Source: Bullera alba
Taxonomy: Eukaryota; Basidiomycota; Tremellomycetes; Tremellales; Bulleraceae
Direction of reading: 5' to 3'
DNA: 64,000 nucleotides
Assembly: GCA_001600095.1 (NCBI GenBank)
Contig: BCIX01000001.1
Span: 4,117,198-4,181,197 of the forward strand
Both the position numbers and the translations under genes were made by a program. Positions within the stretch are counted from its first letter, which is position 1; every line of letters begins with the position of its first letter. The notes beneath the pieces were generated by a model, which worked only from the letters and a program-made list of their open reading frames with translations, did not search any database and was not told the DNA's origin. Of this stretch, positions 23,993-33,663 are shown piece by piece.

Positions 23993-26345
23993 CTAAGCCG
24001 CCGGGGCATTGGCGTTTTGGGGCTTGTGAGTGGACAGCGACTGGTTCTTGACACCAGCAGCCTCCGACGAAGTGGTCGTCTCCTTGAATCTCCAAGCGGG
24101 GATTCGCCTCTCGTACAGCTCGTCCAGCTCGTTGTAAGTTCGACCAGTGGTCTACCGAAAAAGTCAGTGACTGATTCAAATATCTTAGCGACTTGCACTC
24201 ACCTCGGGGTAGAGGTACCAGATTCCGGCAATGGTGGGCACGAGCAACCCGGCAAAGATGTAGGTCGCCTTGATGCCGAGGTTGCCGGCGTCCGGGTTGA
24301 TGATGTATGGCACGCTCCACTGGAACACGACGCTGACATGGCGTCAACATGGATCGCCAAAGGATCAGCAAAGAAGGACTCACTATCCAGCTCCGTAAAC
24401 GCCCATGTTGAAGGCAGTGGTCTTGGCTCGAAGTCGTGGAGTCGATGTCTCACCCGAGGCAATGTATCCTATAGCCACGGTGAGTGGGTATCGTTAGGAC
24501 AGGTCGGAAAGACTCACCGACACCGGCGGCACTGAGACCGTAGGCAGCGACCCAGAGGATAATGAAGCCGAGAGCGGCGTTACGCGAGCCCGAGGTGTCA
24601 AAGAATCCGGTGGTACCGAGGGCAATGTTGAACAGCAACATGGCAGTGTTTCCCCTACAACTTGTCAGTGGACACGAAGCTATGGCAGTGACGGACCAAG
24701 CTCACCAAAGGAGAACCGGCCTTCGTCCAAGGTACTCGACTGTACCGAGGGAAATGGACACAGTCACGATCAAAGTGATGTAACTGACAGGTCAGCAACG
24801 TCCGCCAAGCTACTGCTCTTTCACTGCTCTGTCGCTATACTCACATGATGACCTACGTTGTCGTCAGTAATGGTACTTCTTCCGGCTCGTTGGACTGATG
24901 AACCCCTGGCCATATCGGAAAAAAAGTCTCGAATCTCACGGTGATAAGGAATGGATCATTCAGTCCGACGAGCTGGAAGAAGTACTGGAAGAACCACCGT
25001 CAGCTTGTCATGCACTGAAGGCCAAGCTCTCGCCAGTCACTCACGGTAGAGTAGCCCCAGATGATCGGTCCACCGGTGAAAGGCTGACACAGGATACCGA
25101 CCATACCCGCCAAAGTTCGCTTGAGGTTGATTCCCTGGAAGATCTCGAGATAGCTTGAATGTCCCAAGTTGGCAGAGAAGGCCTCTTCGGCTTCGATACC
25201 GCGTTTGATAACTTCGTATTCGTAATCCTGATACTGATAAGCTTTGCCATCAAAGGCTCCCGGGCATGATCACTCACCACATCGTAGTTTGGAGCAGTAC
25301 CGTACAGCTTTTGCAGCGATCGTTTGGCAGCCTCTACGTTGCCCTTGCGAGCATGATGGACGTGACTCTCGGGGATGAACGGGAGCATGATGATGAACAA
25401 ACCGCTGAAGATGAACTCGGTAGCCATGAGCGGTCTCCAGACATCCGGGTTGGTCTCAACGATGATCTTGGTGGCCACTGCGGAGAGTAGCTGACCAAAA
25501 CCGAGGAAGAGTTGGTAGGCACCAATCATGGTACCTCTGATCTGGAAAGGCGCGATTTCGGAGACGTAGGTGATGAGCGTGGTCTGGGCGATACCGACTC
25601 CGAGCTTGACAACGATGACACCGCCCAGGAATTGCTTCCACTCGTTCGAGCTGATTTCGACTGCCGCACCGGCCAAAAGGATGACCACAGCGCCGATGAG
25701 AGTGTACCTGGGAGTTTGTCAGATACGTAGCCCCAAGAATAGACTTTGCAACTCACTTTCTGCCGAATCGATCGGCTAGCCAACCGCCGAGCACTTGGCC
25801 AATCATCTTCGCGGTCTCGCCGAAGCCTTGCCAGAAGGAGATGACCTTGGAGGAGAGGGCGGGCGCACCATCCACCGTGATGTCGTGCATGGTCTGCACG
25901 AAAGGCGCCATTGGAAGGACATTTCCGGGCATCTATGAGGGGTCAGAATGACATCTACTTCGTAAATGGGGTTTGACACTCACGTTCTGCTGGAACTGCG
26001 AGGCGAGGAGAGGTCAGCGTCATCTACAATTGCCGGTCGGTACATTGTCACCTACACCATCGTTGAGAGCACCCCAGTTGGCAACCATACAGATCAACAA
26101 ACATCTCCAAAACACCTATGGCTGTCAGCTATCGGCAGAGTGCCAAGCGGTAGAATGAATACCTTGGACAGTAGAATCTGTTTTCGGGAGAGATCTATTG
26201 GGATCAGCAAACGGCACTCGTCTTCAACCTTGCACAATAGCTCACTAGCATATTTGGTCTCGAAAACCTGGTCCTCGAGCGGTTCCTTGCTCTCGTAGTG
26301 AGCGACCTGCTCCTTATCGTCGTAGTTGATCTTGGTGTCGTCCAT
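23993..26345 (-). CDS. MFS sugar/H+ symporter (alpha-glucoside permease type) with 8- and 12-nt micro-exons
   Basis: Twelve-helix sugar porter, closest in style to fungal alpha-glucoside/hexose permeases. Model of 14 exons: complement(23993..24151, 24203..24332, 24384..24468, 24518..24654, 24706..24783, 24845..24852, 24940..24984, 25045..25233, 25278..25707, 25757..25932, 25984..25995, 26056..26115, 26163..26194, 26246..26345), 546 residues. Motifs: ANWGALNDGFQQNMPGNVLP in helix 1, the loop 2-3 signature GGWLADRFGRKYTLIGA, then PESHVHHARKGNVEAAKRSL, and GETSTPRLRAKTTAFNMGVY after helix 10. The 12-nt exon supplies FQQN and the 8-nt exon completes TVIIYIT; dropping either loses frame or conserved residues. 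The acceptor at 25233 could instead be 25227. It begins the accessory transport/catabolism block. Confidence 0.85.
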
Positions 26346-27572
26346 TTCGGGGATCGGCTCTGATAGTGATGTTCGCCTCGAGTGGAGAGTTGTGGAGACT
26401 CGGTGGGGTAACCAGGTCAGACCTTTTATACATGCTGTGCCAGGCCTTGCCAGGCCATGTCAGACCCTGGCAGATCAGTGAGGCCCCGGGAGTTTGCAGA
26501 TCATCGCCAATTTGCCCCGCATGCACCTTTCGGGCAGGCGACACCCTTGACGGCTATCGGTCTGGTAGTGGACTAACGCAATCCGATCATGCGCACTTTA
26601 CGCTTGAACGGTAGATTAATCGCGCTGTCCCAATTCAGCGGTGAGACCAAAATTCAGCGGTTCACTCTGGCAGACTCTGGCTCGGTGCGGGGAGCCTCAG
26701 GGAGGGATCTGGAGGGACCTGGAGAGACAGCGGGAAGGCAAAGGTCGACGGACACCAGGTGGTCCGGGTGACCCTCCGGGTCTAGACAGGTCTAGACGTT
26801 TCGGACCCGAGGATATGACGACAGCCCAGATCGGCGGTGAATTAAACTTGAGTTTATGCGATCATTCGAAGCTGTGGAGATACTAAGATCTTTCCAAAAT
26901 GCCGCTCAGCACCGCTCAACAAGACTCACGTACTCTAGTACATACTCCCAGACGCCGAGGCTGAGAACGCTCTTGATACCTGGACAGGACCCCGGAACAA
27001 CCATGGATAACCTGCCGCTGATACCCGGGGTCACGAGACGGCTACTGAGAGATCGAAAGCCAGAGTGACCGAGACGCGAGATGGGTAGGAGACTGTAAGG
27101 TAGGAGTGTGGTAGGTTGGTGGCAGGGAGTTGCAAGGAGCTGGGCACTACTTGTATGTAAATGACCGGTGCCCCAAGATCCTCAAGCTATCTGTCGACCA
27201 GTTGCCGCTCTGTAACGCCGCGCAGTTGTCGCGCCGATGGAGACATCGGCGATATTCAGTCGAAGAAGCTCTATCATGAGACCGATGGATACAGCAGGAT
27301 ACAGCGGTACCGGTGTCCAAAATCGTGAGCCCAACACTGTCCAACACCAATCATCATGGGTTTAGCAGTCGAGACAGGTCGACACTGATCTCGTCGTGAT
27401 TGTGCCGAACATTCATCAGCAGGTTCGGGTCGAGGGGTCGGTGAAAGATACGGCAATGGACGTCGGGAAATCTGTCCACCCCGAGAGTACGGTACGTATA
27501 CGACCTGCGTTGTAAATTGATCCGCGAATTGGGTATGGCATGCACATTCGAAATGTCGCAGCATACAGCCGC
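26346..27572. other. Promoter of sugar porter and repeat-rich spacer
   Basis: No gene could be supported in these 1227 bases. The porter's promoter and leader lie next to 26345, with a GATAG at about 26358. Four unrelated short tandem duplications with a 10-bp period occur at 26440-26459, 26664-26683, 26701-26725 and 26780-26799; the last consists of two copies of the palindrome GTCTAGAC. AATTCAGCGGT is also repeated near 26630 and 26650. Reading frames across the region are short and lack splice-consistent extensions. Confidence 0.5.
26440..26799. repeat. Cluster of short tandem duplications, period 10 bp
   Basis: Four separate two- or three-copy duplications fall in 360 bases: CAGGCC units at 26441 and 26451; ACTCTGGC at 26664 and 26674; GGAGGGATCT, GGAGGGACCT, GGAGAG from 26701; GTCTAGAC at 26780 and 26790. 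Each has a 10-bp step but an unrelated sequence. Confidence 0.7.
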
Positions 27573-29522
27573 TCAAGCTCTACTGGAATCCAGCTGGTGG
27601 CCTTCTTTGAGAGCGCCGGGCACCGGTCTTGCGGGAAGCAGCGGCTCCAACGCGGCACTGTGTAGCCCGTTGTGAGCATTGTTTACCCGATCTCTGAGGA
27701 ACACCTACTCACGCGATCTCCAGCGACTGGTCTTCTCTACCCCTTTGGCCCAGGATGAATAAGCCGTACGGATAATTGTCGGTACTCGTGCCACAAGGGA
27801 TCACCATCTGTACGGCATGAGCATGGTGATTTCTCGTGAGTCGTCGGCACTCACAATTGGAAGACCGCTGTCGTCGCCTGTAATTGGTGCCCACATTCCT
27901 TGCCAATTGCCTCCACCGAAAACGATCGCATCGAGGTCCAGGGTCACAAAGACGTCTTCAATCTCTTTTCCCAGTTCTTCGAGTCGTCTGAGGTATTCGT
28001 AATAGATGGCCTTGTCGGTGTCTCAAGGCTTCCGGGTTGTTCAAATTACCCTCTTCAAAGCAGAGCTCCTGGACAGTCAGCTCAGAGTGCATGGAGTGAC
28101 GTACCGGATGATCGCGGTGGTATTGTACCAACTGGTCAAAAGACCTGACCTTGCCTCCTTCCGTCATCGAGAGGTACTCCTCAAACGCATCTTTGTACTC
28201 GAAGTACCATGGCAGTTCTGGAATAGATCCTAGCCATTTGCCATCCTTCCATCCCGCTTGATAAGCGTTCTTCTTGAGCTCGGTGAACGCTCCGCATTCG
28301 ACAGAATCGACCTTGATAGCGGGCCGAAGTGCTTGTATCGCTTGCTCGAAGAGGAGATCGTCATCCGCCGCTTTCGCCGCCGTGTGCTCGACTTCGGGAG
28401 ACAGGTTCTGCCGACTGATGCCGATCTTGAACCTAGCGATATCGGCGTTCTGGGTAGACGTTGTATAGTCGGTATTGTTTCCAGCGGCCACTGTCAGCAT
28501 CGCTGCAACGTCCCAGGCGGTCTTGCCCATGATCCCGATAGCGTCCTGGCGACGGCTTCTATGTCAGCGTATCTTACAGTCCTACCTCGTACCTTATGCC
28601 CATGATTCCGTCATTCGAAATCAGCCCTCTCGTGGCCTTGAGTCCGATCACACCCTGACTGATCGCCGGGGACAGCTGGATGTCTCAGCTGCTGGTCTTT
28701 ACCTTCCCACTCGACCACTCACGGTGCTTCCCCACGTTTGCGTGCCAAGAGCAGCAGCGCAGAAACCAGCGGTGACGGCGATGGCGCTCCCCGATGAGCT
28801 GCCTCTGACGGGCAGGCTAGTGCCATGTGGGGAAACGCATTGACCACCTCGAAGCGACCCTCCCGTGGCTCCACTACGGATGAAGCCCCCTAAAGACGTT
28901 TGATTCGCTTTGCGTAGGACTGCTTATTCAGTCGCACACTTTCCCATCACGACTTACTGATCGCCCCAGATTGCACGAAATGCTCTATCGCCTCGGCGTT
29001 ACGCACGGGCTTGCAGCCGACTGATGGTCAGCCCTGCGTCACGCAGATACGCACTCACTCAGCGCGTTCGAGCCATTCGTCGTTTCCATTCCGAAGGTAT
29101 AGTCTGTCGCAATGGCATCTCTGCGTCAATGTCAGCCGAAGTTTCAATGGGGCCAGCTGCACTCACTTGACGACGATCGGCACTCCATGTAACGGACCCA
29201 AAGTCTTGCCTGCACGTCGCTCCTGATCGAGCTTCTTGGCCAGCCGAAGTACTATACATCGTCAGTCAGCAGTGAGCAGTCACTACGTTGAAGCATTCTC
29301 ACGCTTGTCCCTCGGGGCTGTCTCGATGATAGCCCTCAAGCCGAGTCCGGATGTATTGTCTGTATCGATCCGAGCTAATTCGTCTTAGCTACGAAGGCTG
29401 AAACTGCTCGCCAGCTCACCTAGATACGTTTTCACCAATACTTCCGAGTTGAGTCTCCCGTCGGCGAGGCGTTGAGCCACATCTTGCAAGGAGGCGGTGA
29501 CCGGGTTGAATTGGTTTGACAT
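27573..29522 (-). CDS. Amidase-signature hydrolase, frameshifted (possible pseudogene)
   Basis: Amidase-signature enzyme that would hydrolyse carboxamides to acid and ammonia. Exons: complement(27573..27657, 27713..27807, 27855..28068, 28105..28545, 28586..28675, 28723..28919, 28958..29020, 29059..29120, 29167..29251, 29303..29374, 29420..29522). The Ser-Ser-Lys machinery is intact: GVPIVVKDAIA carries Lys87, then RGSSSGSA (~167-174) and the nucleophile in TWGSTLSPAISQG (~195). The exon sum is one base over a multiple of three. After NNPEAL (about 28024) the conserved sequence resumes one frame over as DTDKAIYYEYLRRLEELG, consistent with one extra base near 28023. A 28-nt intron closed by GAG would also restore frame but is unusually short. 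Read straight, the protein stops after about 400 of 501 residues. Confidence 0.7.
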
Positions 29523-29761
29523 CTTGTGTTTGATCGACGTGAGAATAGCTGAGCGTGTGAATTGTGAGATCATCATGGGAATGCATGCGCAATCCAAGGC
29601 CGTATTATACCTGGATCGACCGCGAACGAGGTCAAAGGTAGAACCCCTTTCATCCTCTTCCGACACGTTTCGGCATGTGAGGGAGAATGTAGCACCGTTC
29701 CCCCTATGATGACATATGTAGCCTTCCAGCTGGATTGTGACACAGCCCAAAGTCTCCGGGA
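29523..29761. promoter_or_regulatory. Amidase promoter region
   Basis: There are 239 bases between the amidase start and the nitronate monooxygenase stop, both genes on the minus strand. It must hold the amidase promoter and the upstream gene's 3' end. No clear motif was seen. Confidence 0.4.
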
Positions 29762-30913
29762 TCACCGCATCTCCTGCTCTAAAGCCGCCATGAGTTCGGC
29801 GGCAGGGATATGTCGCGCTAAAGGAGCTCCCTGGCCTGCCCACTGTGCTCCAAATCCGCTAATCCCTTTTGCCTTGCCGGCCGCATGTAAGGCCTTGCCA
29901 GCATCGTAGGTGTATGGGTATTGAGGTATATCCACCTTGTCAACGGGGTACTCTGTAAACATATTCGAGAGGCATCTTGCGGGTCGTCCCGAAATTGCCG
30001 ATGTCAAGACTGTTTGATGTGCTGAAGATGTGTTGAATGCCTCTCTGTACGCTCGGTCGGCTGATGATTCGGTCGTGGTGACAAAGGCGGTTCCGAGCTG
30101 TGCGGCAATGGCACCCAAATTAAGGGCCGCTTTGATGCCTTGGCCGTCCATGATCCCACCCGCCGCAATGACTGGCAAATCCGTCTGCTGAACCAGTATT
30201 CTCGTCAAGGCGAATGTCGTAAGTTTGTGATCTACAGCGTAGGGGTCAAACATGCCTCGGTGACCGCCTGCCTCTATGCCCTGAGCCACAAGACAGTCCA
30301 CTCCGGCATTTTGAGCCTGTTTGCCTTCGTCCAGGGACGTTACGGCGCACCACAGTAAGATTCCCGCCGACTTGAGCTGATTGATCGCATCTGAGGGCGG
30401 CAGACCAAAGTGAAAGGATACTACAGCCGGTCTCGTATCCAACAAAACCTGTAACATCTCCTTGTCCTCGGCAAAAGTGGTGTAAATCTCCTTGAGCGAA
30501 GTCGGAGCCGCTACATCAAACTCCTTGAAGGCCTTCGAGAGGTGTTTCAACCAAGCTTCGGCTCTCGCTGGATCCTCCTTGGGTTTGGGGTGAACAAACA
30601 CGTTGACGTTGAAAGATCCAGTGGTCATAGTGCGAAGCTCCTCGATAGCCTGTCGCGCCGCGGCGGGGGTGCTGGCTCCCACGCCGATAGAGCCCAAACC
30701 GCCGGCGTTGGTCACCGCTGCGGCGAGTGTCGGGTTGGACACTCCCGCCATCGGAGCTTGGACGATAGGCAGGCGTACGCCCAGCCGCGAAAGCATAGGC
30801 GAGAGAGCCATAGGAGCAGGTTGACAGGTAGTCACAGACAGGGATGTATCATGCAAGGAATGGACTTGCGGTGCAGCGACAGCTGTTCGGCAGATCTCAG
30901 CTGAGCGCAACAA
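29762..30913 (-). CDS. Nitronate monooxygenase (2-nitropropane dioxygenase family)
   Basis: FMN-dependent enzyme that oxidises alkyl nitronates such as propionate 3-nitronate to an aldehyde acid, releasing nitrite or nitrate. Single exon of 383 residues. A TIM-barrel flavoprotein: PIVQAPMAGVSNPTLAAAV opens it; AGGLGSIGVGA binds FMN; QGIEAGGHRG is the class I motif; PVIAAGGIMDGQGIKAALNLGA forms the phosphate site. The Met at 30811 (MALSPMLSRLGVRLP) is where the domain starts; beginning at 30913 adds 34 residues with Arg, Ser and Ala that may be a mitochondrial or peroxisomal leader. It lies 64 bases downstream of the second MFS porter's stop codon and 239 bases from the amidase, on the same strand. 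The absence of introns is unusual among these neighbours and fits a transferred or retroposed gene, but that is inference. Confidence 0.9.
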   Translation of the reverse strand: MLRSAEICRTAVAAPQVHSLHDTSLSVTTCQPAPMALSPMLSRLGVRLPIVQAPMAGVSNPTLAAAVTNAGGLGSIGVGASTPAAARQAIEELRTMTTGSFNVNVFVHPKPKEDPARAEAWLKHLSKAFKEFDVAAPTSLKEIYTTFAEDKEMLQVLLDTRPAVVSFHFGLPPSDAINQLKSAGILLWCAVTSLDEGKQAQNAGVDCLVAQGIEAGGHRGMFDPYAVDHKLTTFALTRILVQQTDLPVIAAGGIMDGQGIKAALNLGAIAAQLGTAFVTTTESSADRAYREAFNTSSAHQTVLTSAISGRPARCLSNMFTEYPVDKVDIPQYPYTYDAGKALHAAGKAKGISGFGAQWAGQGAPLARHIPAAELMAALEQEMR

Positions 30914-30977
30914 GGCCGGCCGGAATCAAATTGCCTGCAACTATTAATTACATAATACAAATCCCCTAATTACGTAA

Positions 30978-32869
30978 TTACTTTGGTCCGAGAGCCTGGA
31001 CCGTGGCAGTCTCGACGACATCGATCTTCGTGTCATCCCGCTTCTCCTCGAGGATACTGGTGGCTCGGTCCAGTCCATGGGCGTCTTGTGCAAGGTCGGC
31101 GACTAATGGAGGTCAGCTGTATCCGTGTTGTCCTCAAAATCGTTACTCACCGTCAATGTGGTAGTTTTTGAACTGACGAGCCGGCACACCCTTCTGAAAC
31201 AGATACTCAAGTTCTCCGAAGGTCCTCTTCGATGTCTCGGGCAGTCTAAAGTAGTGGTAGACGATAAAGCAAACGTCGAAGGCCATCCAGAATAAACCAC
31301 ATTTGGCTCCCCAGTTCCAGGCATCGACGCTGAGCTGTCTAGGGACGAGCTGGTTGAGGATGATATTGCCGACGACGTAGGTGCTTCGAGCCAGGACGAT
31401 GGACTGGGCTCGAGTTCGACCAGAGGGCATCTCGGAGACGATGGGGTAGCAAGTGGGGCCAATGGACGTCTTGAACGAGGCGTTGACGAGGATCATGAGG
31501 ACGGCGACGGCGATAGAGGCAGAGCTGCTTCGGGAGACAAATCCGACAATTCCGATACCCATCATGGAGAGACCAATGGCGGTGAGACCACAAAGGTAGA
31601 AAGTTCGTCGACCGACCCTGCCCATAAGGGAGATGGCGATACCAGTGGTGAGAATGTTGGTGGATTGGATAGCCATAGAGTAGTTGAAAGCCATGGTCTG
31701 GGCCATACCGGCAGCTCGAAGGAAAACAGTGGCGTAGGAGCAAATGGCCTGACCGGACCAGATCTGGGTGAGGAAGGCGACACAGGCTATCTCGGTTCGT
31801 CGCTTGTTGACACCTCGGAAGCAGTCGGCGTAGGATCCAGTCTTGGCGTCTCGCTTCTCCATCTCGTTGGTGTGCTTCATGAGGGCGATCTGTTGTCGAA
31901 GCTGGAGAGGGGTGTAGTGATCCTTCCGAGCCAATCGGACCAGCACCTTTTCGGCCTCTTCGTATCGCTCTTGTCGGACAAGGAAGTAGGGACTTTCCGG
32001 GGCAAAGTAGGCAACGAGGAAGAGAGGAACGGGCCAAATCCACTGTAGCATGTAAGGGACTCGCCAAGCCCAGTCGCCGGGAAGACCGAGGGAGGCTCTG
32101 AGGATACCAGCGGCGAGGAAGGAGCCACTGCCCCAACACATTGAAACCCACGCCGTGAGGAAGCCTCGCATGGCAGGTGGGCAAATCTCGGCGGCATAGG
32201 CAGTGGACCTGGAGGGTTAGCGAGGTACACGCTGCTGTCACTCACAGAGTCTGGAAAATACCCCAGGGGATACCGGCGAGAATGTTTCCGGCGAAGAGCA
32301 TCTCCAGGTTCTTGGCGAAGACAAGGAGGAAGACTGCAAAGGGTTAGCAGGGATAGACAAAATATACACTTCACTCACTGGTCGCGGCCATGGAGACCTG
32401 CGCGCACATGTATGTTCGTCGGGATCCGTACCTGCTCTGACAGTAACCGTTGATCAGGAGACCGATGATGGAACCGACTGCGTTTCCGTTGTTGATAGCC
32501 GCTTGCCAGTTGGCAGGGATGAACTTGGTGCCATTGGCCCGGGTGTGTCCAAAGTGGTTGATATAGGCCTGTTGACCAAAGAAGTTGTTGATCTGGGGAT
32601 AGGGGTCAGCGATATCTTCACGGCATTGATGGGAGATCACTCACAAGCCCCACATCCATTCCTTCCATGATTAGAGCAGCGCTCAGCAACATGCTCCAAG
32701 CGGCAGCCGGGGTGTAGAGCTTGAAGAGTTGTCGGAGCTTGAGCTTTGTTTCCTCTTCGCAGTATGCGACGGCGGCCTCGACGAGCGCGGCTTCGCTCAT
32801 GTCGACGTCGTCTGCCGACTTGAGGTTGTCGATGTGCTCGGTAGAGCCCTTCTCGTTGATGGACGTCAT
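30978..32869 (-). CDS. MFS sugar-type porter, second copy in the accessory block
   Basis: Twelve-helix MFS sugar porter. Model: complement(30978..31102, 31151..32208, 32246..32333, 32379..32592, 32645..32869), 569 residues. Helix 1 reads WSMLLSAALIMEGMDVGLINNFFGQQAY, with the polar residues seen in alpha-glucoside permeases. The loop after helix 2 has RYGSRRTYM. PESPYFLVRQERYEEAEKVLVRL is the standard motif after helix 6, and LPETSKRTFGELEYLF closes helix 12. The last exon, 125 nt, adds a charged cytosolic tail. It has fewer introns than the porter at 23993 and the two are not close copies. Expression from the 32.9-33.6 kb spacer is likely independent of the monooxygenase. Confidence 0.88.
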
Positions 32870-33663
32870 GTTGGGCGGGGCGATGGAGCGATGGGTGACT
32901 GAGAGGGCAAAGAGTTGCCCTTATATATTCCTTTCGCTGTTCCCTCCGAAGAGGAACGATAATGACCCGAGAAAACCGCGAGCCATGCGGGCCGTAGCCC
33001 GAGACGCCTGATTAGCATGAGCGGTCGATCACTTTTACGGGGCCGCTTGGCCCCGGATCATCACCCAGCAGGCGTGTCGAGGCGTGTCGGGGCCAGGGAG
33101 GTCGACACCGAGAGACTCGAGCCCCAGGCCCGCTCGGCCCGTGTTCAGTCCGTTGAAGATAGCCAGTGCGCCAAGGTGGGTACGAGGCTGTAAGAGTTGT
33201 AAGAGGCATCATGACTGAGTGAGAGCGATTTAGCAGAGTGTTAGAATGTTCACAGAGGCGTTGCTTGGCGAGTAACGTTTGGCGATGGACGACGAGAAGA
33301 AGAGAAGATTGCCCAGAGATCCGGAATCAAATCAACCCCGTGCCTGAGATTTGAAATGCAGATCTCGTAAACTAAGCTCCCTATTTCCCCGCGCGGAGTC
33401 TCCTCACGCTTTGGCCACCTTACGTGGGCTCCGGCTTATTCGGCGTCCCCCTGGCCAGCTCCTGCTGTTGGTAGATCTTCCTCAGTCTCCCTCATGTCCC
33501 ACACTTGTTCGACCCAGTCTCCTACCCGGTCCATACTTTGTCCGTATCTACGGCCAACAAGGGCCGGTCAGGGCCGGTCGGTAGTCGCCTTATCTCACGA
33601 GCGGAGCCGCCAGCCCCTCGAAGGTACGGATGATCTCGAGTCCGGTATCATCTCGAGCCAGTA
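32870..33663. promoter_or_regulatory. Porter promoter and spacer with hairpin and 10-bp repeats
   Basis: These 794 bases separate the MFS porter start from the M20 gene's stop. A CT-poor leader and an AT-rich patch (TTATATAT, about 32922) precede the porter. A perfect 7-bp inverted repeat with a 4-base loop lies at 33038-33055 (CGGGGCC, GCTT, GGCCCCG). Two 10-bp tandem duplications follow, at 33071-33090 and 33561-33580. No gene was supported. Confidence 0.5.

Noticed and set aside
28015..28045. A 28-nt intron that would restore the amidase reading frame
   Set aside because: It is well below the shortest intron otherwise seen (35-36 nt), ends in GAG, and would remove residues that fit the family's expected length; a one-base insertion is simpler.
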